From NCBI RefSeq assembly GCF_016406305.1, contig NZ_CP066369.1, positions 4,172,501 to 4,236,500 on the forward strand: DNA of 64,000 nucleotides, in the 5' to 3' direction. Shown piece by piece: positions 17,421-27,218 of the stretch. Within the stretch, counting starts at the first letter, position 1; each line of letters opens with the position of its first letter. The notes under the pieces were generated by a model. That model was not told where the DNA came from and ran no database searches. It worked only from the letters and a program-made list of their open reading frames with translations. This DNA is from Shewanella putrefaciens (GTDB lineage: Bacteria > Pseudomonadota > Gammaproteobacteria > Enterobacterales > Shewanellaceae). The position numbers were made by a program, and so were the translations under genes.

Positions 17421-19337
17421 ATGATATTGAATAACCTCACCATCAAGCAGAAGATCCTGCTGACAGTGACATTTGCAGTGCTACTGTCGACCATACTCGT
17501 CGGCGTATTGAGCCAACGTAGCGCTAAAAGTGTCGTACAACAACGTATGCTCGGGTCGGAAATGCCCAGCTTAATGATGCAAATACGCAATAAAATTGAG
17601 TTGGATATCTCCAGCTTAATGAATGCGGCAGAGCAACTCGCTAACAGCCGTATGCTGCTGCAATGGCTCGAAAATGGTCGCCCGCAGGAGCAAGAACCCC
17701 AAGTGGTTGCACAGTTAAAGGACATCACCCGTCAATATAAATTGGCCCAAGCTTCCTACGCCGATAGACAAACTGCGGCTTATTACACCCAAGATGGATT
17801 TCTGCGCGTGCTCACCCCCGCACAGGACGGCTGGTTTTTTGGCTATCGAGACAGTGGTCAAGAACGCATGTTAAACGTCTTTACCGAGGCTAACGGTGAG
17901 GTAAAACTCTTTATCAATTATCAGCAACCCAATGGACGTGGCTTAGTCGGTCTAGCCAAATCCCTCGATGATATGGTGCGCTTACTCGGTTCTTTTAAAA
18001 TTGAAGATACGGGGTTTGTTTACTTGGTCGATGCTAAGGGCGAAGTGAAACTTCACCCAGACCCAAAGCAGATTGGTAACAGCAGCCTCAACAATTTGTA
18101 CTCAGGTGCTAACTCAAGTTCATTGTTAAATCGTAGTGATTTCAATTTAATCGATATTGAAGTCAATGGCGAAAACACCTTCGTGGCCAGTAGCTATATT
18201 CCTTCGATGGACTGGTACTTGGTCGCCCAAGTCCCTGAGGCTGAGGTATTTGCGCTACTCCAAGAAGCCGCCTACCAAATCCTTATTTGGACCCTGATCA
18301 TTGCCGCAGGCTTTATTATGCTGGCGATTGTGGTCGCAGGTTCGGTCAGCCGCCCTATTGCCCAAGTCGCTACCATGTTCCGTGATATTGGTGAAGGTGA
18401 AGGTGATTTACGTCAACGCTTGCCCGTCAATGGCGAAGATGAAATTGCACAGTTAGCTCAAGGATTTAATAGCTTTATCAGCAAGATCCAAGAGTCGGTG
18501 ATTGAAGTTGCCCAAACCAGCGAACAACTCGGTTTTTCGGCTAAGGATGTGTCAAATCAGGCGCAGCAAACCTTAGAAGACAGCCACGAGCAGAAAGATC
18601 GCACTATGATGGTGGTCACGGCTATCAATGAGATGGGAGCGACGGTGAATGAAATCGCCAGCAATGCCGCCCAAGCCGCCGTTGCCGCTAAAGATGCCGA
18701 TACCGAATCCAGCAGCGGACAAGTGGTCGTCACCCGTGCACGGGATACCATTAATCAACTGTCTAAGGATGTGGAGCAGGTCGGTGAAGTGATCGAATCC
18801 CTTGCGACTCACACTAAGTCCATTGGGGGGATTTTAGATGTGATCCGCGCCATTTCCGAGCAAACGAATCTGTTGGCGCTAAATGCTGCGATTGAAGCGG
18901 CCCGTGCCGGTGAAGCGGGACGCGGTTTTGCCGTCGTAGCCGATGAAGTGCGCAATTTAGCATCGCGTACTGCGGCTTCCACCAACGAAGTGCAAGGAAT
19001 GATCAACAAACTGCAGTCTGAGGCGAGTCGCGCCGTAGCGGCAATGGCCCAGAGCCGGACCCGTTCCCATGAAGGGGTTGCAGCCGTCGATGAAGCCAGT
19101 CAATCCCTAGTCGGTATCAGTGACCGCATAGGGTTAATCAGCGATATGAATATTCAAGTGGCCGCCGCAACGGAAGAGCAATCGACTGTGGTGGAGGATA
19201 TCAACCGTAACGTGACTGAAATTAACGATATCACCCAACGCACGGCTAACACGGCCCAAGCCGCAGCACAGGCGAGTCTCGCCCTAAATCAGTTAGCCCA
19301 CCGCTTAGATACCTTAGTGGCTAAGTTTAAGGTGTAA
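17421..19337 (+). CDS. Methyl-accepting chemotaxis protein (dCache-like sensor)
   Basis: Transmembrane chemoreceptor. From the ATG at 17421 (a TTG at 17412 is an alternative with a closer AGG) it has 638 residues: helix near 12-30, a periplasmic ligand domain of about 240 residues of the double-Cache kind (contains GFVYLVDAKGEVKLHPDP and SSYIPSMDWYLVAQVPE), a second helix near 275-300, HAMP, and the cytoplasmic coiled coil whose hairpin tip is EQTNLLALNAAIEAARAGE. No C-terminal pentapeptide for CheR. Ligand unknown. The sigma-28-like promoter upstream links it to flagellar control. Confidence 0.93.
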   Translation: MILNNLTIKQKILLTVTFAVLLSTILVGVLSQRSAKSVVQQRMLGSEMPSLMMQIRNKIELDISSLMNAAEQLANSRMLLQWLENGRPQEQEPQVVAQLKDITRQYKLAQASYADRQTAAYYTQDGFLRVLTPAQDGWFFGYRDSGQERMLNVFTEANGEVKLFINYQQPNGRGLVGLAKSLDDMVRLLGSFKIEDTGFVYLVDAKGEVKLHPDPKQIGNSSLNNLYSGANSSSLLNRSDFNLIDIEVNGENTFVASSYIPSMDWYLVAQVPEAEVFALLQEAAYQILIWTLIIAAGFIMLAIVVAGSVSRPIAQVATMFRDIGEGEGDLRQRLPVNGEDEIAQLAQGFNSFISKIQESVIEVAQTSEQLGFSAKDVSNQAQQTLEDSHEQKDRTMMVVTAINEMGATVNEIASNAAQAAVAAKDADTESSSGQVVVTRARDTINQLSKDVEQVGEVIESLATHTKSIGGILDVIRAISEQTNLLALNAAIEAARAGEAGRGFAVVADEVRNLASRTAASTNEVQGMINKLQSEASRAVAAMAQSRTRSHEGVAAVDEASQSLVGISDRIGLISDMNIQVAAATEEQSTVVEDINRNVTEINDITQRTANTAQAAAQASLALNQLAHRLDTLVAKFKV

Positions 19338-19353
19338 CACTTTATTCCACCCC

Positions 19354-19398
19354 ATAAAAAACGCCTTAGATGGAGACATCTAAGGCGTTTTCTTTATT
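19354..19398. terminator. Bidirectional terminator
   Basis: AAAACGCCTTAGAT and ATCTAAGGCGTTTT, 14-bp arms around a six-base loop, with A run before and T run after. It separates the chemoreceptor gene from the convergent DUF4870 gene. Confidence 0.9.
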
Positions 19399-19409
19399 TT
19401 CACTAATAC

Positions 19410-19766
19410 TTAATCCATGGAAATAAATTTAATGGTGAATGGATAGCGATACACTTGCCCTTCACTGGCTTTAATGATCCCAAGCACTGTGCACACAAGA
19501 TCCAAAATAGCGAGCGCAATTAATAAGATAAACCCAATGCCGATAAACGCTAGCACGATACTGATAATCACATAGATCAGCAAACTCAGCTTAAAGTTCA
19601 CACAACTGCGACCACATCGGTCGACAAATGCCGACTCTTCGCGTTTCATCAGCCAAATGATCAGTGGTCCCAAAATGGAGCCCAGCGGCACTAAGTAACC
19701 CATAAAACTCGATGCATAAACGAGTAATCCAAAATCTCTATCGCTCTTTGTCACGGGTTCAATCAT
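19410..19766 (-). CDS. DUF4870 small membrane protein
   Basis: 118 residues with three hydrophobic segments (about 13-40, 58-95 and 82-105, the last two close together) and the family features LVYASSFMGYLVPLGSILGPLIIWL and the positively charged FVDRCGRSCVNFKLS loop, matching DUF4870 (Tic20-like) proteins. Role unknown; inner-membrane location expected. Two Cys in the loop are uncommon in my memory of the family. It is 36 bases downstream of the MOSC gene stop and may be read with it. Confidence 0.8.
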   Translation of the reverse strand: MIEPVTKSDRDFGLLVYASSFMGYLVPLGSILGPLIIWLMKREESAFVDRCGRSCVNFKLSLLIYVIISIVLAFIGIGFILLIALAILDLVCTVLGIIKASEGQVYRYPFTIKFISMD

Positions 19767-19802
19767 AACGTCATCCCTGTTTTATCATTTGAATATAAAT
19801 AC

Positions 19803-20492
19803 TTATTTACCACTTGGCCCATATAAACGCATTTGCCAATCTTCGACACTTTGGGTTGCTAAACGGCGCTGCAGACTATTAACCCAGCTCTGTGCTAACC
19901 CTTCGCAGGAGGCGAGACGATCATAGGCGCTGGCATCAAAGTGGGGGGAGAAATAGAGAGACATAGCCTCGGCCACACAGATATCGGTTCGACGCTCAAG
20001 CAATTCAATTTTATCCTCTAGTTGAACAACCCCAGGAGTGAGTACCCGATAGAACCAGCCGCATAATTGGCTTTGCTGCATGGCCAAGGCAAAATCCCCG
20101 TGGCCAAACTGCAGGTTTAACTTAAAACAGGGTGAACGGGGCTGAGTGACCTGTACTCTTACCTGACCAATCTGCAGGACATCACCAATATTCACTTGGG
20201 TTTCATTGAGCCCAACTGTGCTGATGTTTTCCCCCATACTGGGGGCATCTTCGAGCCGAGTAATTAAATCCCAACGGCGGTACTGACCATAGTGTTCACG
20301 GGGGAAATGATGCAGCACGCGGTCGAGTCCACCATGGTGTTTAGGATCGGCCTGGGTATCACCTTCGACATGATCGAGATGCACTATCAGTTGTTCTGTT
20401 GCTTGCTTACCCTTAATCCCTGTCGAAACCCCTTCAATCTCTTGGATATTTAACCCTGAATACAATCCAGATAACTTGCTTACCAACAACAT
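19803..20492 (-). CDS. yiiM: MOSC-domain protein, YiiM type
   Basis: Resembles E. coli YiiM, a molybdenum-cofactor-binding MOSC protein that with reduced partners detoxifies N-hydroxylated bases such as 6-hydroxylaminopurine. The MOSC core includes GDTQADPKHHGGLDRVLHHF (positions near 50-70) and the cysteine of PRSPCFKLN, the expected molybdenum ligand. I choose the ATG at 20492 because AGGGAG stands before it and 229 residues fits the family; the longer frame to 20531 lacks a ribosome site. It depends on the cofactor made by the moa genes in this window, though it is not in their operon. Confidence 0.85.
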   Translation of the reverse strand: MLLVSKLSGLYSGLNIQEIEGVSTGIKGKQATEQLIVHLDHVEGDTQADPKHHGGLDRVLHHFPREHYGQYRRWDLITRLEDAPSMGENISTVGLNETQVNIGDVLQIGQVRVQVTQPRSPCFKLNLQFGHGDFALAMQQSQLCGWFYRVLTPGVVQLEDKIELLERRTDICVAEAMSLYFSPHFDASAYDRLASCEGLAQSWVNSLQRRLATQSVEDWQMRLYGPSGK

Positions 20493-20683
20493 AGGTAACT
20501 CCCTTTTCAATGGCCGACAAGGCATACGCACGATAATGCTTCAACACACTTGCAACTAAGCCCCGACTTTGAACCGCTGACTGTTTTAAGTAGTTAAGCC
20601 GAACAAATGTTAACGCAATTATGTCAGTGCCGCACAGAATTTCAGCAACACTGGCGTTATTGGGGGAGATCACTTTTTTGGGG

Positions 20684-20714
20684 TAAAAAAATGCCCCGTT
20701 GAGGAAACGGGGCA
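20684..20714 (-). terminator. Terminator after PfkB kinase gene
   Basis: On the minus strand TGCCCCGTTT / AACGGGGCA with loop CCTC, followed by a run of seven T. It is about 120 bases after the kinase stop. Confidence 0.85.
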
Positions 20715-20831
20715 AAACATGCGAAACAACAAAATGGGAGTAAAACTGAAAATGTTAAAGGACAAAGCTGTTCGTCACTAAGGGTAATCTACCAAGCCTA
20801 AATGACAGAAAGATGACTCAAGCCTTAAATA

Positions 20832-21683
20832 TTAAGCCGAGTCTTTTGTCTCTAAATATTGCTTCAGTGCATCCCCGGGAATGGAGCTGTCGGTCGCCAC
20901 CGCAAACGCTGCCCAGATAGCACCTTCGGCCATGGCTTGGGTAATCGTCTGCCCCAGACACAAGCTATGTATTAATCCTGCCGCATAGGCATCTCCGGCA
21001 CCTGTGGTATCGACGACCTTAGCGGGAACGGCGGGGACATGCTGCACTTGATCTTGGGTATATACCTTGGCCCCATTAATGCCGTCGGTAACCACAAAGT
21101 AACGGAGTGAATCTCCAGCAATACTCACACCATAGTCCCAAAATGCGGCCTCACATCGTCCCTGCATATCACTCGCAGATGCCAATAGCACATGGCAAGG
21201 CCTTGGCCTATCGTCCTTAGCTAATTGCGCCACGACGAGGCAATGATCTAATGCCGTTTTTGCCCAGCTGACAGTCCCCTCGGCCGAGGTATTAAAATAC
21301 AGTGCATCCCACTGCTGCCATTTAGGTGGTACTGATAATTCAAATATCGGTCTTTGGGGGCGAATAATAGTGCGCTCACCGTCGGGCGTCATCACGAGCA
21401 GCATTTCACAGGTACTACCCGGACGGCGCTGCACCAAACGACAATCGAGCCCCTGAGTACTCGCCTCGGCAATGACCCAGTCCCCCATTTTGTCCCGACC
21501 TACCTGACTAACCAGTGCGACCCTATGACCCGCCCACACTAGACCAAGCCCGGTATTGGCGCCGCCACCGCCCAGCCTTTGTCCACCATCTTGATAATGG
21601 AAGCGACCCCCTGTTTTTAATGGTTTATCAAGTAACAAGATCCGATCACAGTTAAGATTGGCAACCAACAAAATATTCGCCAT
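20832..21683 (-). CDS. PfkB-family sugar kinase
   Basis: Ribokinase-fold carbohydrate kinase, 283 residues from the ATG at 21683, which has GGAG eight bases upstream; the extra 54 codons to 21845 look like non-coding low-complexity hydrophobic sequence. Signatures: the N-terminal Gly-rich GGGGANTGLGLVWAG (PfkB motif 1 region) and DTTGAGDAYAAGLI with the catalytic Asp near residue 235. Substrate cannot be told: sugars, nucleosides or fructose phosphates are all possible in this family. No sugar transporter or regulator is adjacent. Confidence 0.85.
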   Translation of the reverse strand: MANILLVANLNCDRILLLDKPLKTGGRFHYQDGGQRLGGGGANTGLGLVWAGHRVALVSQVGRDKMGDWVIAEASTQGLDCRLVQRRPGSTCEMLLVMTPDGERTIIRPQRPIFELSVPPKWQQWDALYFNTSAEGTVSWAKTALDHCLVVAQLAKDDRPRPCHVLLASASDMQGRCEAAFWDYGVSIAGDSLRYFVVTDGINGAKVYTQDQVQHVPAVPAKVVDTTGAGDAYAAGLIHSLCLGQTITQAMAEGAIWAAFAVATDSSIPGDALKQYLETKDSA

Positions 21684-21971
21684 TACGCGGCTCCAGAGGG
21701 CGGAAAGAAAAAGCGCCAGTTCAGAAACAAGAAGTGCTCTCAATCTAGACCAAAATCCCCCAAGGGACAATCCGGGGCTAAGAGGAAATGCCATATCAGG
21801 ATGAGGATAGAGGGGTAAGGCGATATCGGCTCTGCCAAGAAGCATGAATACGTTAGAGTTTTATAACGCTGAGGTAGAGCCAATAAAAAGGGAATAGCTA
21901 TTATTGAAGGAGCGGGTGGAGCAGCAGACCCCAGTGGAGGAACCTAACTGCCCCTTAAAATGACAACCCAG

Positions 21972-22361
21972 TTAACCTATCGGCGTCAATGCTGATAGGG
22001 AGGTCAATTTTACGGCTAACTGCCAATCGTCGACCACCATATCAGAGGGTTGCCAACTCTCATCAACCCACTCGTAAATGAGTCCAGGATCTTCCTCTGC
22101 ATTCACTAACAGACGGCGACCATCCTTTAAAACTAGCGTATAATCAAGCCCCTGTGCATCAACACTCTCTATGTCCCCCAAGACATTATGATGTATGGCC
22201 GAAATTGTCCCAGTCGCCTTTACGGCTGGGTTACCCTTAGCTCCGCTGTAAAATCTTAATACCTCGTTAGTCGCGGGTTTATGAAATATAAACTCCTCAG
22301 TCACGCCCACTACGAGCGACGGATCAAGTTCATACCAGGCGGGTATCCATAATGCGTTCAT
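21972..22361 (-). CDS. Hypothetical protein, about 129 aa
   Basis: Not recognised. The start is taken at ATG 22361 with GGGATGACA in front; the ATG two codons earlier is possible. No signal peptide or membrane helix. The protein is acidic, with a beta-rich look (VKATGTISAIHHNVLG, YTLVLKDGRRLLVNAEED) and two short tryptophan motifs near the termini. It may be a small beta-barrel or OB-like domain, but this is a guess from the alternating pattern only. It stands alone, divergent from ovoA. Confidence 0.6.
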   Translation of the reverse strand: MNALWIPAWYELDPSLVVGVTEEFIFHKPATNEVLRFYSGAKGNPAVKATGTISAIHHNVLGDIESVDAQGLDYTLVLKDGRRLLVNAEEDPGLIYEWVDESWQPSDMVVDDWQLAVKLTSLSALTPIG

Positions 22362-22704
22362 TGTCATCCCGTTATATCCTGCATAATAATGTTACGGACG
22401 GGATCATTCTGCCTTAACCTAGAGAGAGAAAATACTGTTAAAGGATAAAATAATTTTTACCATACCGAGCCCCGAATTATGCCCTCTGACATTGCAATAA
22501 AAGACCGCACAACAAGGTCATATCTTCAGGCCACAACCTCGGACGCTAACATTGGACTCCCGTGCTCTTTCTGTTAGTTTGGAAAAACGCATCAATAAAA
22601 CAATGCCAGCGGTTAGTGCAGTGATCCTAGATCTCGCTTGAGCGTATATTCAGCCATTACCACGCTTGCATCGCAGGCCTACAAATATGGAGTTTGCTTG
22701 CCCT
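22362..22704. other. Intergenic region before ovoA
   Basis: About 343 bases holding the divergent promoters of the hypothetical gene and ovoA. I see no strong dyad, regulator site or RNA fold; the sequence is AT-rich near 22430-22480. Confidence 0.5.
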
Positions 22705-24819
22705 ATGGAAAAGCCGAACATGCAAAACACCCAATCCCTCAAACTCACGGGTGATAATGAGGCGCAAAAACGCCAAACACTAAAGCAATATTTTAACCAG
22801 ACCTGGGCACTGTACGAATCACTGTTTGATCTTATCCAGCAGGATGACGCCTACTACCTAAAAGCCGAACCGCTACGCCATCCACTGATCTTTTATTTTG
22901 GCCATACGGCCACGTTTTACATCAATAAACTCATGCTCGGCAAATACCTCGATGTCCGAGTTAATGACCACTTTGAGTCGATGTTTGCCATAGGTGTCGA
23001 TGAGATGTCCTGGGATGATTTAAATGACACCCATTACCAGTGGCCCAGCGTGTCGGATGTTCGCCAATACCGCCAACAGGTAAAAGACGTGGTTAACAGG
23101 GTCATAGACACTATGCCACTGCCATTACCTATCACTCAGGAGAGTCCTGCCTGGATAATTTTGATGGGGATTGAGCATGAACGTATCCATTTAGAAACCT
23201 CCTCCGTCATCATACGTCAACTGCCACTCGAGTACGTTGCTCCCACCCCACTCTGGCCAGAATGCCATGACTCGGGCGTAGCCGAACCCAATCAGCTCAT
23301 TGCCGTGGCAGGGCAAAAAATCACCCTAGGGAAAAAGGAATCGGATCAAACCTATGGTTGGGATAACGAATACGGTAATAAAACCTTTAAGGTCGCCGAT
23401 TTTAAGGCATCAAAGTATTTAGTCACCAATCAAGAATACCTCGCCTTCGTTATGGCGGGTGGATATCAAACGGCGCATTTTTGGAGTGAAGAAGGCCAAG
23501 CTTGGCTCGCCTATACACAGGCGACCATGCCTCGCTTTTGGCGCCTGCGGGAGGGCAAATGGTGGCAACGCAATTTGACAACAGAAATGCCTCTCCCCTT
23601 AAATTGGCCTGTGGAGGTGAATCAGCTCGAAGCTAAGGCATTTTGTAATTGGAAATCCCAGCAAAATCAAAGCAACATTCGTTTACTCACCGAGGCTGAA
23701 TGGTACATTCTTCGGCAAAATATTCCCGTCGATGCGCCCGATTGGCATGAAGTGCCGGGCAATATTGCTTTGGCTTATTACGCCTCCTCCTGCCCAACCA
23801 ATCGATTCGAACATAATGGTTTTTTCGACATTATTGGCAACGTCTGGCAATGGACTGAAACCGCAATCGATGGCTTTAACGGCTTTGCCGTGCATCCGCT
23901 GTACGACGATTTCTCGACCCCGACATTCGACGGTAAACATAATCTCATCAAAGGCGGCTCTTGGATTTCCACCGGGAATGAAGCGATTGCCTCCTCACGC
24001 TATGCATTCCGGCGTCACTTCTATCAACATGCGGGCTTTCGCTATGTGGAGTCCTTACAAAATCCTGCCCAAATGGCCGAGGTCAACGTGTACGAAACCG
24101 ATGAACTGATTTCCCAATACCTTGAATTTCACTATGGCGCCGAATATTTCGGTGTCGCTAACTTCTGCGTGAATGGCGTGCAGCAAGCCCTGAGTGAAAT
24201 TCAACTCAGCCATACAGCTAAAGCCCTCGATATTGGCTGCTCCGTTGGACGCGCCAGTTTTGAGCTGGCAAAAGTGTTCGATCATGTGGATGGTATCGAC
24301 TTCTCGGCACGTTTTATTCAACAGGCCTACGCACTGACCGAACAGGGTGAGAAGCGCTACACCATTCGCACAGAGGGTGACTTGCAGGAGTTTAAGAGTG
24401 CGAGTCTAGCTAAACTGGGTTACCAGAATGAGGCTAAAAAAGTCAATTTTATGCAGGGAGATGCCTGTAATCTAAAGCCAATCTACACAGGTTACGATTT
24501 AGTTTATGCCTCGAATCTTATTGATAGATTACAAGATCCTAAGCATTTTCTCGGTAGTATTGGCCAGAGGATAAATCAAGGAGGCTATCTGGTCATCGCA
24601 TCGCCATACACTTGGCTCGAGGACTATACCCCGAAGGAGAAATGGCTTGGAGGTATTAAAATCAAAGGTGAGAATTTTACGACCTTAGATGGCTTAACCG
24701 AAACCTTAATCGGCCAATTTGAGCTGGTTGCGGTGAAGGAGATTCCCTTTGTGATCCGCGAAACTAAACGTAAATTCCAGCACTCCATTTCAGAAATGAC
24801 CATTTGGCGTAAACGTTAA
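22705..24819 (+). CDS. ovoA: Ovothiol biosynthesis protein OvoA (5-histidylcysteine sulfoxide synthase plus methyltransferase)
   Basis: Non-heme iron enzyme joining cysteine to C5 of histidine with O2, plus the N-methyltransferase that finishes ovothiol A. Counting from ATG 22705 (704 residues): a DinB-like domain with HPLIFYFGHT and the iron motif HERIHLE (His158, His162, Glu164); a formylglycine-generating-type domain from about 210 to 460 (GGSWISTGNEAIASSRYAFR near its end); and a SAM methyltransferase from about 480 with LDIGCSVGRASFELA. All three parts are intact. Starts at 22687, 22705 and 22720 are possible; 22705 is a compromise. Stand-alone gene with its own terminator; ovothiol is a redox-buffering thiol. 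Confidence 0.92.
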   Translation: MEKPNMQNTQSLKLTGDNEAQKRQTLKQYFNQTWALYESLFDLIQQDDAYYLKAEPLRHPLIFYFGHTATFYINKLMLGKYLDVRVNDHFESMFAIGVDEMSWDDLNDTHYQWPSVSDVRQYRQQVKDVVNRVIDTMPLPLPITQESPAWIILMGIEHERIHLETSSVIIRQLPLEYVAPTPLWPECHDSGVAEPNQLIAVAGQKITLGKKESDQTYGWDNEYGNKTFKVADFKASKYLVTNQEYLAFVMAGGYQTAHFWSEEGQAWLAYTQATMPRFWRLREGKWWQRNLTTEMPLPLNWPVEVNQLEAKAFCNWKSQQNQSNIRLLTEAEWYILRQNIPVDAPDWHEVPGNIALAYYASSCPTNRFEHNGFFDIIGNVWQWTETAIDGFNGFAVHPLYDDFSTPTFDGKHNLIKGGSWISTGNEAIASSRYAFRRHFYQHAGFRYVESLQNPAQMAEVNVYETDELISQYLEFHYGAEYFGVANFCVNGVQQALSEIQLSHTAKALDIGCSVGRASFELAKVFDHVDGIDFSARFIQQAYALTEQGEKRYTIRTEGDLQEFKSASLAKLGYQNEAKKVNFMQGDACNLKPIYTGYDLVYASNLIDRLQDPKHFLGSIGQRINQGGYLVIASPYTWLEDYTPKEKWLGGIKIKGENFTTLDGLTETLIGQFELVAVKEIPFVIRETKRKFQHSISEMTIWRKR

Positions 24820-24858
24820 TTATCACTCATGGGATAACCAACTGAAGTTCTGATAAAA

Positions 24859-24890
24859 ATATCCGCCAGAAATCCATTTCTGGCGGATAT
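24859..24890. terminator. Bidirectional terminator after ovoA
   Basis: Perfect 14-bp arms ATATCCGCCAGAAA / TTTCTGGCGGATAT around TCCA. A-rich before and only partly T-rich after, so it may serve both ovoA and the convergent chemoreceptor gene. Confidence 0.8.
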
Positions 24891-24959
24891 AACATCAAGC
24901 TCAGTCACATTTACAGCACCAAAATGGTGAGAACACTGCAAATAGAGTATAGAGCTAAC

Positions 24960-26915
24960 CTACACCTTAAACTGCGCTGTTGTTAAACCAAGTTGGTTGG
25001 CCAAACCCAATAAACTGCGCGTACTCGCAGCCACTTGACTGATCGCCGCACTGTTTTCCTCCGCCGCCACACTCAAGCCTGCGATCCCCTGCGCTATTGT
25101 AGCCGACACTGTTGTTTGCTCCTCCGCAGCGGTGGCCGTTTGGATCATTAAAGCCCTTAAGGTATCGAGGCGTTGGGCGATATCATCCACAGCGGTTTGC
25201 ATACCATCGGCATCTTCCGCGGTTTTGGATGCCTCGGTTGTACAAGTCACACTATGCTGCGCCAACACGCCAGACTGTTGCTGAATGCCTTTTAACACTT
25301 GGCCAATATCCTGAGTCGCCAATTGAACCTTAACCGCTAATTGGCGCACCTCATCGGCCACCACAGCAAAGCCACGGCCATGCTCCCCCGCACGCGCGGC
25401 CTCAATCGCCGCATTAAGTGATAGCAGATTCGTTTGTTCGGCAATGGCATTAATCACCGCCAATACTGAGCCGATTTTTTGGCTATCAGCCTCCAGACTG
25501 CCCACCTGTTGATGGATAGTGGCGAAGCTGTCTAAGGTGATTTTCAAACTTTGGCGGGTACTCGCCAGGTTTTGCGAGAGAATGCCACTCGAATGAGTGC
25601 AGGCGGACACTTCATCGGAGGATTTCATGGTGTTAGCGCTAATTTCCGCCGCAGCATAACTCATTTCTTCGACTGCGGTTGCGAGCATATCCGTCTCTTT
25701 CGCCTGCATTTGAATACTGCAATCGGCTTGGGTCATGGCGGCAGAATTTTGCTCCGCTGCCGATTCGAGTTCATGGCCAACGCCCACCAGCTGACTGATA
25801 ATTTCTTTGAGCTTAGTCTGCATCCGCGCCAACCAGCTCATAAGATGATTATCCGAATGCCCGTGGGGCAAACTATGGGTCAAATCACCAGAGGCGATCA
25901 TACTGGTCAACTGGCACATATCCTCGGGCTCACCGCCTAAGGGGGTAAGCACAAAGCGGGTAACACACTTAGCCGCAGCAATGGCAAGCACTATGGACAA
26001 CACACAGATAGTTAAACCTATGTACAGCATACGATAAGCTGGCGCAGCTATCTCGCTGACATCGATCTCGGCCATCAGCCCCCACTTTAGCCCCATCTCT
26101 ATCACTGGAGAATAGGCCGACACTACTAAATGACCATTATAATCATATAGCTGCATTACGCCTTTTTCACCGGCCAATGCCGCTTTTACAGCTAGAGTAT
26201 CGACTCCATTATGGGCAACAGAACCTGCAAATGATGCTGTAACTGTCCGTTTAACAGGATCAAGAAACGAGTCGGAACGCATGCGATTATCTGGGCCGAT
26301 AAGGTAGGTTTCACCAGTGTCACCCATACCCTCTCGAATTTGCATGACTCGATTAATTCGCTCGATAGAGACCTGTGCAGCAACCACTAGCCGCTGTTGA
26401 TTGTACTGAATCGCTTGACCTATAAATGCCGCCGGCTGCCCATTTGAAGGTGCATACGCGGAAAAATCCTGCAGCAACACAACCTCAGATGAGGCTAATG
26501 CCCGCTCAAATAATTGCGCCAATCCAGAAGTACGATAGGGGCCAGTCCGCAAATTAGTCCCATAATCCGGCTCCTTTGCTACGGTATAAAATACGCTGCC
26601 ATCGTCCCTAATAATAAAAAGATCATAGAAACCAAGAAGTTTATTAAGGGATTTTAGGGTTGGATCTAACCCAGATACGGAGTCAAGATTTGGCTGACTC
26701 GCAATAATGGCACTCACCGACTGTAAGTTATAAGAGAAGTCTTGAAACATGTCGCTAATCTGCCGCTGCTTTATCTCACGCACTGCGATAAGCCGCGATT
26801 GAGCTTCGGTAAATAGCTCATTTCGAGCGAGGTAAGTGACGATTGCTGTCGCCACTATCAGAGGCAATAGCACAATTAACAAGCTGATCAGCTGAATCTT
26901 ACGAGTAAAACCCAT
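24960..26915 (-). CDS. Methyl-accepting chemotaxis protein (dCache sensor)
   Basis: Second chemoreceptor of the window, 651 residues. AAGGAG lies eight bases before the ATG at 26915, so I prefer it to the ATGs ten and six codons upstream. Layout: helix 8-30, a long periplasmic dCache-type domain of about 260 residues (FYDLFIIRDDGSVFYTVAKE, GDTGETYLIGPDNRMRSD), helix near 295-320, HAMP-like linker, then the signalling coiled coil with tip EQTNLLSLNAAIEAARAGE. No pentapeptide tether. Ligand unknown. No sigma-28 promoter was recognisable in front of it. Confidence 0.93.
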   Translation of the reverse strand: MGFTRKIQLISLLIVLLPLIVATAIVTYLARNELFTEAQSRLIAVREIKQRQISDMFQDFSYNLQSVSAIIASQPNLDSVSGLDPTLKSLNKLLGFYDLFIIRDDGSVFYTVAKEPDYGTNLRTGPYRTSGLAQLFERALASSEVVLLQDFSAYAPSNGQPAAFIGQAIQYNQQRLVVAAQVSIERINRVMQIREGMGDTGETYLIGPDNRMRSDSFLDPVKRTVTASFAGSVAHNGVDTLAVKAALAGEKGVMQLYDYNGHLVVSAYSPVIEMGLKWGLMAEIDVSEIAAPAYRMLYIGLTICVLSIVLAIAAAKCVTRFVLTPLGGEPEDMCQLTSMIASGDLTHSLPHGHSDNHLMSWLARMQTKLKEIISQLVGVGHELESAAEQNSAAMTQADCSIQMQAKETDMLATAVEEMSYAAAEISANTMKSSDEVSACTHSSGILSQNLASTRQSLKITLDSFATIHQQVGSLEADSQKIGSVLAVINAIAEQTNLLSLNAAIEAARAGEHGRGFAVVADEVRQLAVKVQLATQDIGQVLKGIQQQSGVLAQHSVTCTTEASKTAEDADGMQTAVDDIAQRLDTLRALMIQTATAAEEQTTVSATIAQGIAGLSVAAEENSAAISQVAASTRSLLGLANQLGLTTAQFKV

Positions 26916-27218
26916 GGGACGACTCCTTGTCATAACAAATTCCATTTTGATTTACTATAGGATAAGAATTTACGCTAAACAAAACGAAACAATTTATTTT
27001 AATATTACTGCAGCCAAACCTAATATAACCATATAATTTACAATCATATTTTTTTGCGCTATCTCGTTAATCTCCCTAACAGTTAAACAGAATGACAACA
27101 GGTAAATTAACCAATGGAACGGGCAAACCTTATCCAACCCTTGCGCCGAAAATAATGTATGGAAATTTACCGAATATGCATATAAATTCACATCTAAGTC
27201 ATTTATAGGGGAATACTC
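26916..27218. other. Divergent intergenic region
   Basis: About 303 AT-rich bases between the divergent chemoreceptor and ppnP genes. It must hold both promoters, but no operator, dyad or RNA structure stood out. AGGGGAATACTC is the ribosome site of ppnP. Confidence 0.5.

Noticed and set aside
20434..20715. 93-codon minus frame upstream of the MOSC gene
   Set aside because: Overlaps the MOSC start and a terminator; composition is not protein-like and no ribosome site is present.
26994..27191. 65-codon minus frame in the divergent gap before ppnP
   Set aside because: AT-rich, no ribosome site, and lies where promoters are expected.
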